Positions 40,464-49,219 of a DNA stretch of 64,000 nucleotides are shown here, in pieces. How positions within the stretch are numbered: the first letter of the stretch is position 1; each line of letters starts with the position of its first letter. The translations under genes and the position numbers were made by a program. The notes under the pieces were generated by a model. The model searched no databases, was not told the origin of the DNA, and was given only the letters and a program-made list of their open reading frames with translations. This stretch comes from Comamonas sp. KCTC 72670 (lineage in GTDB: Bacteria; Myxococcota; Myxococcia; Myxococcales; Myxococcaceae): assembly GCA_014656495.1 (NCBI GenBank), contig BNCN01000002.1:124001-188000 (forward strand), in the 5' to 3' direction.

Positions 40464-42710
40464 GTGCAGGTCCATCGAGCCAGCTCCATCTTGGCCGCGT
40501 CGGCCATCATTTTCCTGTCGCTTTCTCACGCCGCGCACGCCGCGCCCGCCCCGGATGCGAAACGGGCGGACCGGGAGGCGCTCAAAACGGCCCTGCTGGA
40601 GGTGCTCCAGCGCGCGCCGTTGAAGGCGAGCCGCATGGGCGTGCTCATGCAGAGCCTCGACGACGGCACCGTGGTGTTCAGCCACAACGCCGACGAGCTG
40701 CTCAACCCGGCCTCCAACGTGAAGCTGGTGACGTCCGCCGCCGCGCTGGCGTCGCTGGGGCCCGAGTTCCGCTACGACACCGAGTTCCTGGTGGAGCCGG
40801 AGCTGGGCGCGGACGGCAAGGTGAAGACGCTCTACGTGCGCGGCAAGGGCGACCCGTCCATGACGACCGAGCGCCTGTGGGGCATCGTCGCGGAGCTGTG
40901 GCACGCGGGCGTGCGCGAGGTGGGCGAAATCGTGGTGGACGACTCCTGGTTCGACGCCGAGCGCACGCCGCCCGGCTATGACCAGGAGGACACGGACCGC
41001 GCGTACATGGCGCCCACCGGCGCGGTGAGCCTCAACTGGAACGCGGTGGCCATCTACCTGCGGCCCGGCAGCGCGCCGGGCGCCAAGGGGTCGGTGGAGG
41101 TGGAGCCGCCCAGCGAATACTTCGTGGTGGAGAACCAGCTCACCACCGGCCCGCGCCGCGCCCGCCGCGTGTTCGTCAAGTCGGACGCGGTGGGCCTGCA
41201 GCAGAAGATTGTCGTGCGCGGTCAGCTCCCCAACGAGCGCGGCGGCGCCGTCAGCGTCTGGAAGAAGATCGACAACCCGCCCATGTACTTCGGCCAGTCG
41301 CTCAAGCAGATGCTGGCGACGCGCGGCGTGAAGATGAAGGGCAAGGTGAAGCTGGGCAAGACGTCCACCAAGGCCCGCATGCTGCACGTGGCCCAGTCGG
41401 ACACCTTCGACGTGCTGCTCAAGCGCCTCAACAAGCTCTCCAGCAACTTCGTGGCCGAGCAGCTCCTGAAGACCCTGGGCGCGGAGCTGCGCGGCGCGCC
41501 GGGCTCCTTCACCAAGGGCGTGGAGGTGGTGGAGCAGTTCCTGGAGCGCGACGTGGGCATCCCCCGCGGCACCTACGTGATGAAGAACGGCAGCGGCCTC
41601 AACGACGCCAACCGCTTCTCCGCCACGCAGCTCAACCGCCTGCTGCGGCACATGGTCCAGCGCTTCCCCTTCGCGCCGGAGTACCTGTCCTCCGTGCCCA
41701 TCGCCGGCAAGGACGGCACGCTCAAGTACCGCTTCGAGGGCAGCGACGCGGTGGGCCGGCTGCGCGCGAAGACGGGCACGCTGGAGAGCGTCTCCGCGCT
41801 GAGCGGCTACGTGACGAGCGCGGGCGGCGAGCGCTTCACCTTCTCCATCATGGCCAACGACTTCGCGGGCCGCGCGGGCCCCATCGTCGCGGGCCTGGAC
41901 GCGCTGGGCGCGGCGGTGGCCGCCACGGGCTCCAGCCTGGGGCCGTCCACGGCGGTGGCCGCGCTGGCGGACGGCAGCCGTCCGGCGGGGGGCCTCAACG
42001 ACGTGGCCGCCCGCATCAAGACGTACCTGGAGCTGGGCGCCCAGCGCGACCAGCGCAACATCGGCTTCCTGCGCACGGCGTGGCGCAGCGAGCGCGACCC
42101 GGCCGTGCGCGCGGTGCTGGCGGAGGGGCTGTACCAGTCCAACCCGCACGACTACCTGGGCGCGCGCACGCTGCTGGACAGCTATTCGGCCACCTCGGAG
42201 GTGTACGGCCGGCTGCGCGAGGTGGCGCGGGTGCTGTCGGTGGAGGTGCCGGGCGTCAGCAGCATGGTGGAGCTGGCCGCGGGCGGTAACGCGGAGGCGC
42301 TCGCGCGCGTGCTGGAGCTGGCGGGCGCGGCGGGCTCGGATGCCCAGTCCCAGGCGGAGATGGCCGAGGCCCTGGGCGAGGTGGCCCGCACCGCCCCCGA
42401 GGAGCTGGTGGTGGCGCTGCGCGCGGCCAGCACCGGGGACCGGGACGCGTGCACCACGCTGCTGGCGCGGGCGCTGGTGCAGGCCGGCCAGGCGGACCAC
42501 CCGTTCTGGAAGTCCCTGCGCCGCACGCTGGGCGCGTCCGACGCGCGGCTGGCGTCGTTCGCCAAGGGCCTGGACTCCACGCTGTCGCAGAAGGTGGCCG
42601 AGGCCAAGGCCCCGCCCCGGACGCCCGCGGGCCTCAACGCAGTGGAGGTGGTGGCGCCCGCGGGCAACGCGCCCGACTCCTCCACCGCCGACACCCGCCC
42701 GGGCGGGTAG
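40464..42710 (+). CDS. PBP4-type D-alanyl-D-alanine carboxypeptidase/endopeptidase with C-terminal extension
   Basis: A 748-residue periplasmic peptidase of family S13 acting on peptidoglycan stem peptides. The signal peptide is VQVHRASSILAASAIIFLSL with a cleavage region AHAAPA. Catalytic motifs are all present: PASNVKLVTSAAAL (serine 84), LNKLSSNFVAEQ and RAKTGTLESVSALSGY. S13 enzymes usually end near 480 residues. Here about 250 more follow as helical HEAT-like repeats (RTAWRSERDPAVRAVLAEGL, ARVLELAGAAGSDAQSQAEM). The GTG at 40464 gives a cleaner signal peptide than the ATG nine codons upstream and follows GGAGAG. Confidence 0.9.
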   Translation: MQVHRASSILAASAIIFLSLSHAAHAAPAPDAKRADREALKTALLEVLQRAPLKASRMGVLMQSLDDGTVVFSHNADELLNPASNVKLVTSAAALASLGPEFRYDTEFLVEPELGADGKVKTLYVRGKGDPSMTTERLWGIVAELWHAGVREVGEIVVDDSWFDAERTPPGYDQEDTDRAYMAPTGAVSLNWNAVAIYLRPGSAPGAKGSVEVEPPSEYFVVENQLTTGPRRARRVFVKSDAVGLQQKIVVRGQLPNERGGAVSVWKKIDNPPMYFGQSLKQMLATRGVKMKGKVKLGKTSTKARMLHVAQSDTFDVLLKRLNKLSSNFVAEQLLKTLGAELRGAPGSFTKGVEVVEQFLERDVGIPRGTYVMKNGSGLNDANRFSATQLNRLLRHMVQRFPFAPEYLSSVPIAGKDGTLKYRFEGSDAVGRLRAKTGTLESVSALSGYVTSAGGERFTFSIMANDFAGRAGPIVAGLDALGAAVAATGSSLGPSTAVAALADGSRPAGGLNDVAARIKTYLELGAQRDQRNIGFLRTAWRSERDPAVRAVLAEGLYQSNPHDYLGARTLLDSYSATSEVYGRLREVARVLSVEVPGVSSMVELAAGGNAEALARVLELAGAAGSDAQSQAEMAEALGEVARTAPEELVVALRAASTGDRDACTTLLARALVQAGQADHPFWKSLRRTLGASDARLASFAKGLDSTLSQKVAEAKAPPRTPAGLNAVEVVAPAGNAPDSSTADTRPGG

Positions 42711-42850
42711 TCCCGGGCCGCCGTTCCTCTCATGGGTTCCCCACGGCCAGGAGTGCCTCCCTGGCCGGAGGGCGGTCGGGCGTCCGACACCCGGGAAGCG
42801 GGCCGCTTTCTGGCTGGGTGTCAGTCCCCACTGCTATAGGTGGGAATCAA

Positions 42851-42901
42851 ACCCGGCGGGGCGTCCTTGCCGGGTCGTAACCGGTCCTTGGTGGACCGGT
42901 T
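42851..42901 (+). promoter_or_regulatory. Two tandem hairpins in the ssb leader
   Basis: Perfect inverted repeats ACCCGGC/GCCGGGT (arms 42851-42857 and 42869-42875) and AACCGGTCC/GGACCGGTT (42879-42887 and 42893-42901) lie just before the ssb ribosome site GAAAGGAAC. They could modulate ssb translation or form a protein-binding operator. Confidence 0.45.
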
Positions 42902-42923
42902 CTCGTGAGAAAGGAACGCAGTC

Positions 42924-43424
42924 ATGGCTGGAGGCGTGAACAAGGTCATTCTCATCGGCAACCTGGGGGCGGACCCGGAGGTCCGGTTCACTCCCGGTGG
43001 GCAAGCGGTGGCGAACTTCCGCATCGCCACCAGCGAGAGCTGGGTCGACAAGAATGGCCAGAAGCAGGAGCGGACCGAGTGGCACCGCATCGTCGTCTGG
43101 GGAAAGCTCGCGGAGCTCTGCGGCGAGTACCTGAAGAAGGGACGCCAGTGCTACGTCGAGGGCCGCCTGCAGACGCGCGAGTGGACGGACAAGGAGAACC
43201 GGAAGAACTACACCACCGAGGTGGTGGCCAACGCCGTGACGTTCCTGGGCGGTGGCGGGCGTGACGCCGGAGACGGCATGGGCGGCGGTGGCGGGGGCGG
43301 TGGACGCCGGCAGTTCTCCCAGCAGCGCGGGGGCGACAACAACGACTACGGCCAGCCGCCTCCGGACGACATGGGCGGCGGAGGCCACAACGGTGGCCCC
43401 GGCGACGACGACATCCCGTTCTAG
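42924..43424 (+). CDS. ssb: Single-stranded DNA-binding protein
   Basis: A 166-residue SSB. The OB-fold occupies residues 1-112 ([60 protein letters not shown]). It is followed by a glycine-rich flexible linker and the acidic C-terminal tip DDDIPF that docks repair and replication partners. Length is typical. A hairpin terminator follows, and two hairpins precede the start. Confidence 0.98.
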   Translation: MAGGVNKVILIGNLGADPEVRFTPGGQAVANFRIATSESWVDKNGQKQERTEWHRIVVWGKLAELCGEYLKKGRQCYVEGRLQTREWTDKENRKNYTTEVVANAVTFLGGGGRDAGDGMGGGGGGGGRRQFSQQRGGDNNDYGQPPPDDMGGGGHNGGPGDDDIPF

Positions 43425-43464
43425 TCCCGGCCCCGGCTGACGCCGTCGGTGCCCTGGAAATGAA

Positions 43465-43509
43465 ACCGGCCGCTCCCCGGAAGACTCGGGGGCGGCCGGT
43501 GGGCTTTTC
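43465..43509. terminator. Intrinsic terminator after ssb, shared with sdhC
   Basis: A strong GC stem of about 13 bp (ACCGGCCGC... pairing with ...GCGGCCGGT at 43465-43500) is followed by GGGCTTTT on the plus strand. It lies between convergent ssb and the cytochrome b gene; the minus-strand side has fewer T residues but ends in TTTCA. Confidence 0.85.
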
Positions 43510-43551
43510 AGCACCTGGAGGCCCCGGCGCGCGCGGCGCCGAGGCGGGACG

Positions 43552-44232
43552 TCACGGAGGGGTGGCGCCCACGGGGCTGAAGGCGGCGCCCGCGGTGTAG
43601 AGCGCGTAGATGACCGCCCAGCTCATCGCCGTCAGGACGAGGAACAGGATGATGACCACCGGCTCGAACTTGCGCATGGAGCGCTCGCTGGAGAGCAGGC
43701 CCCAGCCCATGGCGAAGCCCTGCAGGCCGTTGGCCAGGTGGTACGAGGTGCCCAGCGTGCCCAGCAGGTAAACCACGAGGGTGGGCAGGTGGTAGCGCAT
43801 CTCCCGGGCGATGTCGTCGAACGCCTCCGGGTGACCCAGCACCAGCCGCGGGTAGAGGAAGGCCAGCCAGATGTGGGCGCCCAGGAAGGCCAGCACGCCC
43901 ACCGCGCTCAGGCGCTGGAGGAGGTACTTGAGGTTGCCGTAGTTGTTGTAGCGGACGTTGTTCGGCTTGAAGCTGAACAGGCGGACGATGCCCCAGCCGG
44001 TGTGCATCAGCAGCGGCAGCAGGACGATGACGAACGTGAAGACCTGGGAGAACGGGTTGGCGTAGGTCGTCACCGACTTCTGCCAGGCGTCCGCGCCGTT
44101 GAAGGCGGAGAGGTTGTCCCACAGGTGGTTGACGACCCAGAAGGACAGGGGCACCACCGCGAGGAACGAGCCCAGACGGGACTTGAGGAGCGGTGTCTTC
44201 GTTTCTACGGCGGCGGCGGCTTGGGTGCTCAT
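43552..44232 (-). CDS. sdhC: Succinate dehydrogenase/fumarate reductase cytochrome b subunit
   Basis: A 226-residue membrane subunit with about five hydrophobic helices, resembling the b558-type single-subunit anchors of succinate:quinone reductases. LGSFLAVVPLSFWVVNHLWD supplies an axial heme-ligand histidine, VLLPLLMHTGWGIVRLFSFK and VGVLAFLGAHIWLAFLYPRL further histidines, and TLGTSYHLANGLQGFAMGWG the fourth. It anchors the SdhAB catalytic subunits in the respiratory chain. The start ATG 44232 is chosen over a longer frame. sdhA and sdhB are not adjacent: ssb follows convergently. Confidence 0.85.
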   Translation of the reverse strand: MSTQAAAAVETKTPLLKSRLGSFLAVVPLSFWVVNHLWDNLSAFNGADAWQKSVTTYANPFSQVFTFVIVLLPLLMHTGWGIVRLFSFKPNNVRYNNYGNLKYLLQRLSAVGVLAFLGAHIWLAFLYPRLVLGHPEAFDDIAREMRYHLPTLVVYLLGTLGTSYHLANGLQGFAMGWGLLSSERSMRKFEPVVIILFLVLTAMSWAVIYALYTAGAAFSPVGATPP

Positions 44233-44493
44233 CGAATCTCCAGCGGCGGCGCGCGGGCGTCTTGCCGCGTCCACGTCGAGGGCAGGTGACTGTCGGACGG
44301 CGGTTTATAGCCGTTCCAGTGCCGGGGCTGGATTTCTTCCGCACCCCCGCATGCCAGCACACCCACACGGAGGCATAAGGCTGACCTTATGCGTCACCCC
44401 GGGCCCTCCTGCTGGCCGGCGGGCGGGCGGCGGGGTTCCCGCCTTCTGACGTTGGCGGGCAATGCGGGCTCGGGCACGCTAGTCGCAATCGAT

Positions 44494-45378
44494 ATGTCCG
44501 ACGAGCTTGTCAGTGGATTGTTGAAGAAGACGGACCTGCGCGTGGTGTTCGCCTCCACCCCGGAGCTGTCGCGCCAGGCGCGCGCCACGCACGGCACGGC
44601 GCCCGCCGCCGCCGTGCTCCTGTCGCAGGCCCTCACCGCCGCCGCCCTGATGGGGGCCCTGCAGAAGAGCGATTCGCGCATCAACATCCAGTTGGAGTGT
44701 GATGGGCCGTTGCGCGGGCTCTTCGTGGACGGGGACACCACCGGGCTGGTCCGCGGGTACGTGAAGAACACCCTCGTGGAGTACAGCGGCGGCGGCGGCC
44801 AGTACCACTGGCGCCCGGTGCTGGGGAACAAGGGCTTCCTGTCCGTGCTGCGCGACCTGGGCGGGGGCGAGTACTACCGCTCCTCGGTGGAGCTGGAGGC
44901 CTTCGACCTGGCGGGGGACCTGGAGCGGTACTTCCGTCAGTCGGACCAGCTGCCGTCACACGTGATGCTGGCGCAGCTCCCCGAAGGCGGGGACGCGGAG
45001 CCCCTGGGCCACGTCGCCGGCCTGCTCGTCCAGCCGCTGCCTGGCGCGGACCTGGAGGCCTTCGCGGCGCTGGGCGAGCGGCTTCGCCGCGACTTCGAGC
45101 CGGCGTTGAAGGCGCATGGCGCGGAGGGGGCCTCGGCCATGCTGCGCGCGCTGGTGCCCGACGAGGACTTCGAGGTGATGTCGCGCTACCCGCTGCGCTT
45201 TGGTTGTTCGTGCAGCAAGGACCGGGTGCTGCGCGCGCTCCTGGCCATGGGCCGTGAGGAATTGACGGACCTGTTGGAGAAGGAAGGACAGGCGGAGGCG
45301 ACGTGCCAGTTCTGCACGACGCGGTATGTCATTCCTGGCGATGAAATCCGCGGCATGTTGGAGCGCGGCGCCATTTGA
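44494..45378 (+). CDS. hslO: Redox-regulated chaperone Hsp33
   Basis: A 294-residue holdase activated by oxidation and unfolding. The N-terminal domain reads LVSGLLKKTDLRVVFASTPE and INIQLECDGPLRGLFVDGDT. The C-terminal redox switch has the zinc ligands in FGCSCSKDRVLRALLAMG and TCQFCTTRYVI, that is CxC and CxxC. MSDEL at 44494 is the family start; the open frame before it is composition-biased. It precedes the amino-acid dehydrogenase by 34 bases. Confidence 0.96.
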   Translation: MSDELVSGLLKKTDLRVVFASTPELSRQARATHGTAPAAAVLLSQALTAAALMGALQKSDSRINIQLECDGPLRGLFVDGDTTGLVRGYVKNTLVEYSGGGGQYHWRPVLGNKGFLSVLRDLGGGEYYRSSVELEAFDLAGDLERYFRQSDQLPSHVMLAQLPEGGDAEPLGHVAGLLVQPLPGADLEAFAALGERLRRDFEPALKAHGAEGASAMLRALVPDEDFEVMSRYPLRFGCSCSKDRVLRALLAMGREELTDLLEKEGQAEATCQFCTTRYVIPGDEIRGMLERGAI

Positions 45379-45412
45379 CTTGGCTCGGGCGCGACGATAC
45401 TTGCCGCGCGCC

Positions 45413-46444
45413 ATGAGCTACTTCACGCAGTTGCTGGAGGGCGGCTACGAAGCCGTCCACCTGTTGAGCGATTCCAAGACGGGGTTGCGCGCCATCGTGG
45501 GCATGCACAACACGCGGCTTGGCCCTGGGCTGGGCGGCACCCGCGCGCTGTCCACCTATACGAGCGAGGAAGAAGCCGTCGCGGACGCGCTGCGGCTGGC
45601 GCGCGGAATGACATACAAGGCCGCGCTGGCCGGGCTGCCCCACGGCGGCGGCAAGGCGGTCATCATGCTGCCGCGCGGCGGCTTCGACCGTGCAAGGCTT
45701 TTCGAGTCGTTTGGCCGCGCGGTGGAGTCGCTGGGTGGGCGCTACATCACCACCGAGGACAGCGGCACCAGCCCGGATGACATGGAGCACGTGCGCCAGC
45801 ACACGAAGTATGTCGTTGGCCTCAAGGAGCGCAGCGGAGACCCGTCGCCGGTGACGGCGTATGGCGTTGCGCGCGCCATGGAGGCCACGGCGAAGCACGT
45901 CTTCGGCAGCCCGGACCTGAAGGGGCTGCGCGTCACCGTGCTGGGCGTGGGGCACGTGGGCATGTACCTGGTGAAGGAGCTGCACCAGCGCGGCGCCAAG
46001 GTGTGGGTGAGCGACATCAACCCCGCCAGTGTGGAGCACGCCGTGACGCACTACGGCGCCACCGCGGTGGACGCCGACGCGCTGCATCGCATGGAGGCGG
46101 ACATCTTCGCCCCGTGCGCGCTGGGGGGCGCCATCAACGACGCCACCCTGCCGCTGCTCAACGTCAAGGCGGTGTGCGGCGCGGCCAACAACCAGCTGCT
46201 CACCTCGCGTCACGGCGAGCACCTGGCGCGGCGGGGCATCCTCTACGTGCCCGACTACGCGGCCAACGCGGGCGGCCTCATCAACGTGGCCCAGGAGTGG
46301 GCGGGGTATGACCGGGACAAGGCGTATGCCCGCGCCTCGCACATCTTCGACACCATCGACACGGTGCTGAGCCGGGCGAAGGAGTCAGGGCAGCGGCCCG
46401 AGCAGGTGGCGGACCGGATGGTCGAGGAGCGGCTGAGCGCCTGA
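45413..46444 (+). CDS. Glu/Leu/Phe/Val dehydrogenase family (leucine dehydrogenase-like)
   Basis: A 343-residue NAD-dependent amino-acid dehydrogenase that interconverts branched-chain amino acids and their 2-oxo acids. The catalytic lysine lies in [17 protein letters not shown] at about residues 75-91. [20 protein letters not shown], the Rossmann block [19 protein letters not shown] and [20 protein letters not shown] follow, typical of the leucine/valine branch. It could feed branched-chain fatty acid or isovaleryl synthesis, important in myxobacteria, but this is inference. Confidence 0.93.
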   Translation: MSYFTQLLEGGYEAVHLLSDSKTGLRAIVGMHNTRLGPGLGGTRALSTYTSEEEAVADALRLARGMTYKAALAGLPHGGGKAVIMLPRGGFDRARLFESFGRAVESLGGRYITTEDSGTSPDDMEHVRQHTKYVVGLKERSGDPSPVTAYGVARAMEATAKHVFGSPDLKGLRVTVLGVGHVGMYLVKELHQRGAKVWVSDINPASVEHAVTHYGATAVDADALHRMEADIFAPCALGGAINDATLPLLNVKAVCGAANNQLLTSRHGEHLARRGILYVPDYAANAGGLINVAQEWAGYDRDKAYARASHIFDTIDTVLSRAKESGQRPEQVADRMVEERLSA

Positions 46445-46572
46445 GCGCCGCGGTGCGCCGTGCGTGTGTTGCCGCGCGACAATGTCACTCCATGAGGTGT
46501 GGCCGGATGTGGCCACCGTGCGGCCCTTTGAGTATGACGGGGCCGCACACACCCCAGCCGGAGTTCACCGCC

Positions 46573-47283
46573 GTGGCGACCAAGCGGGCAGCGCCCGGGC
46601 CCAAGGCCCCGAGCAAACCCACCGAGAAGGCCTCTTCGAAGAAGTCCTCCGCCCCCGCGTCGCGGGGGAAGGCGGAGAAGCTCGTCTCCATCCCCGAGGA
46701 CCTCGTGCTGGCGCCCCAGGTGGAGGCGCCGCGCCAGCCGACGGGGAAGGACCAGTCGCGAGGCCGCTCCGCGTCCTCGGGGGTGAAGGAGCTGACCTGG
46801 AAGGAGTTCGACCGCGCGGTGCAGCAGCTCGCCGGCTCCATCCAGGAGACCTTCGAGCCCCAGGTGGTGGTGGGTGTGGCCCACGGCGGCGTGTTCGTGG
46901 GTGGGGCGCTCGCGGGCGCGCTCGGCTGCCAGTTCTTCCCGGTGCGCATCAGCCGCCGGAGCCGGGACCGGAGCAGCGCGGCGCCCAAGACGTCGAAGGC
47001 GCCCCAGGTCTCCGGGGAGATGCCGCCCGAGCTGAAGGGCCGCCGCGTGCTGATTGTGGATGACGTGGCCTCCAGCGGCGACACGCTGGAGCTGGCCACC
47101 GCGCTGGCCCGCGAGGCGGGCGCGAAGAAGGTGGCCACCGCGTGCCTGGTGACCAAGCCGGGCGGCTTCTCGCCGGACTACTCCGCGCTCTCCACCCCGT
47201 CGCTCATCGTCTTCCCGTGGGATTACGAGCCGTCCACGGGCGACGTGCGCTTCGACGAGGACCCGGACAAGGCCGGCGCATGA
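46573..47283 (+). CDS. Phosphoribosyltransferase-domain protein with basic N-terminal region
   Basis: A protein of about 236 residues. Residues 1-65 are lysine/alanine/proline-rich and probably disordered. The rest is a type I phosphoribosyltransferase fold: [20 protein letters not shown], then the PRPP-binding signature [20 protein letters not shown], and [20 protein letters not shown]. Related small enzymes act on purine bases (hypoxanthine/xanthine type). The GTG at 46573 has GGAG at good distance; an ATG 13 codons upstream is the alternative. The substrate is unknown. Confidence 0.85.
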   Translation: MATKRAAPGPKAPSKPTEKASSKKSSAPASRGKAEKLVSIPEDLVLAPQVEAPRQPTGKDQSRGRSASSGVKELTWKEFDRAVQQLAGSIQETFEPQVVVGVAHGGVFVGGALAGALGCQFFPVRISRRSRDRSSAAPKTSKAPQVSGEMPPELKGRRVLIVDDVASSGDTLELATALAREAGAKKVATACLVTKPGGFSPDYSALSTPSLIVFPWDYEPSTGDVRFDEDPDKAGA

Positions 47284-47302
47284 GCCCTGGCGCGGTGACG
47301 CC

Positions 47303-49219
47303 ATGATTGTCGGGACGGCGGGCCACATCGACCATGGCAAGACGTCCCTGGTGAAGGTGCTCACCGGCATCGACACCGACCGGCTGAAGGAAGAGAAGCG
47401 CCGGGGCATCACCCTGGAGCTGGGCTTCGCGCACCTGACGCTGGATGACGGCGCGGTGGCGGGCGTGGTGGACGTGCCCGGCCACGAGCGCTTCGTGAAG
47501 GCCATGGCCGCCGGCGCCGGCGGCGTGGACCTGGCGGTGTTGGTGGTGGCCGCGGACGAGGGCGTGATGCCCCAGACGCGCGAGCACCTGGACATCTGCC
47601 GGCTGCTGGGCGTGAAGGCGGGCGTCGTCGCGCTCACCAAGTCGGACACGCTGGCGGAGCTGGGGCCGGAGTGGCGCGCGCTGGTGGAGGCGGACCTGGC
47701 CGCGCTCACGGTGGGCACCTTCCTGGAGCAGGCCCCGGTGGTGGCGTGCTCGGCGAAGTCCGGCGAGGGCCTGGGCGCGCTGCGCGCCGCGCTCACCCGC
47801 GCCGCGGCGGCCCTGCCCGAGCGGCCGTTGGAGGGCCCCGCCTTCCTCCCGGTGGACCGCGTCTTCACCCTGAAGGGCTTTGGCACCGTGGTGACGGGCA
47901 CGCTGCTATCCGGCGCGCTGGCGGTGGAGGACGCGGTGTCGCTCCTGCCGGGCCTGCCCGGACCGCTGCGCGTGCGCGGGGTGCAACGGCACGGTGAGGC
48001 CGTGGACCGCGTGACGGCGGGGCAGCGCGCGGCGTTGAACCTGGTGGGCGTGGAGCCGGAGGCGCTGCACCGGGGCATGGTGCTGGTGCGCGCGGGCGAG
48101 CTTCCCGAGACGGCGATGCTGGACGTGGCGCTGACGCTGCTGCCCGCGGCGCCCGCGCCTTTGCCGCGCCGCTCGAAGCTGTTGTTGCACCTGGGCACCG
48201 CGCAGGTGGAGGCCACGGTGGCGCTGCTGGACGTGGAGCGCCTGGAGCCAGGAGAGACGACGCTGGCGCAGCTGCGGCTGGCCGCGCCCGTGGGTGCGCT
48301 CGTGGGCCAGCGCTTCATCCTGCGGGGCGCCCGCGCGCTGCCGGGGCGTGGGGCCACGGTGGCGGGCGGGCACATCCTCTCCATCGCCTCCGCGCGGCGG
48401 CGCAAGGGCGGCGCGGCGGTGGTGGCGCCCCTGCTGTCGGCGGACCCGGGCGAGCAGGTGGCGTGGCTGCTGCGGCAGGCGGGCTACCGGGGCTTGACGC
48501 AGCCGGAGCTGTTCGGCCGCTCGGCGCTGGGCCCTCGCGTGCTGACGCGCGCGCTGGAGTTGCTGGGGGCGCGGGGCGGCGCGCTGCTCATCGACCGGGA
48601 GCGGCGGCTGTATCTCTCCGGGGACGTCTTCGAGGGCTTGCAGGGCCGGGCGCTGTCACTGCTGGCCGCGTTTCATGAGCGCGAGCCCCTGCGTGACAGC
48701 CTGTCCCGTGAGGAGCTGCGGCAGCGGCTGTCCGCGACATTGGATGCGCGGGTGTTCCAGCGCGTGTTGCAGGCCCTGGTGGAAGGAGGGCGGGTGGAGC
48801 TGGAGCGAGAGGGGGTGCGCCTCAAGGGGCGCGGCCGCACGCTGACCCTGGGAGAGAGCGCGGCGCGGACGCGGCTGGCGGCGGAGCTCTCCGCGGCCAG
48901 CCTCGCGCCGCCCACGCTCGCCGAGCTGGAGCAGAAGCTCCAGGTGCCAGAGGCCCGGCTGAGGGAGTTGCTGGGCGTCCTGGTGGCGGAAGGCGCGGTG
49001 GTGCGCGTGACGGAGGGCCTCTGGTTCGAGGCCCGGGCCTTGGCGGCCCTGCGCGAGCGGCTGGTTGCCCACCTGCGCGAGAAGAAGGAGATTACCACCC
49101 AGGACTTCAAGGAGATGGTGGGGCAAAGCCGCAAGTTCGTCATCCCCCTGTCCGAGTACTTCGACCGTGAGAAGGTGACGCTCCGGGTGGGCGAGAAGCG
49201 GGTGCTGCGTCGCGGATGA
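47303..49219 (+). CDS. selB: Selenocysteine-specific elongation factor
   Basis: A 638-residue GTPase delivering selenocysteyl-tRNA to UGA codons with a SECIS hairpin. The G domain has [20 protein letters not shown], the switch I arginine-rich [38 protein letters not shown] and [11 protein letters not shown]. Two beta domains follow, then winged helices to the C-terminus ([40 protein letters not shown]), which bind the SECIS RNA. selA, selD and the tRNA gene are not in the window. Its stop overlaps the start of the histidine kinase gene by four bases. Confidence 0.97.
   Translation: MIVGTAGHIDHGKTSLVKVLTGIDTDRLKEEKRRGITLELGFAHLTLDDGAVAGVVDVPGHERFVKAMAAGAGGVDLAVLVVAADEGVMPQTREHLDICRLLGVKAGVVALTKSDTLAELGPEWRALVEADLAALTVGTFLEQAPVVACSAKSGEGLGALRAALTRAAAALPERPLEGPAFLPVDRVFTLKGFGTVVTGTLLSGALAVEDAVSLLPGLPGPLRVRGVQRHGEAVDRVTAGQRAALNLVGVEPEALHRGMVLVRAGELPETAMLDVALTLLPAAPAPLPRRSKLLLHLGTAQVEATVALLDVERLEPGETTLAQLRLAAPVGALVGQRFILRGARALPGRGATVAGGHILSIASARRRKGGAAVVAPLLSADPGEQVAWLLRQAGYRGLTQPELFGRSALGPRVLTRALELLGARGGALLIDRERRLYLSGDVFEGLQGRALSLLAAFHEREPLRDSLSREELRQRLSATLDARVFQRVLQALVEGGRVELEREGVRLKGRGRTLTLGESAARTRLAAELSAASLAPPTLAELEQKLQVPEARLRELLGVLVAEGAVVRVTEGLWFEARALAALRERLVAHLREKKEITTQDFKEMVGQSRKFVIPLSEYFDREKVTLRVGEKRVLRRG

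Noticed and set aside
40326..42500. Long open frame antisense to the PBP4-type gene
   Set aside because: Histidine- and arginine-rich shadow; the plus strand has all S13 catalytic motifs.
42835..42840. TATAGG as a -10 box for ssb
   Set aside because: No acceptable -35 box at 16-18 bases; best candidates match only about half the consensus.
47284..49215. Selenocysteine tRNA or selA near selB
   Set aside because: No cloverleaf-like sequence or SelA-like frame was seen in or around selB.
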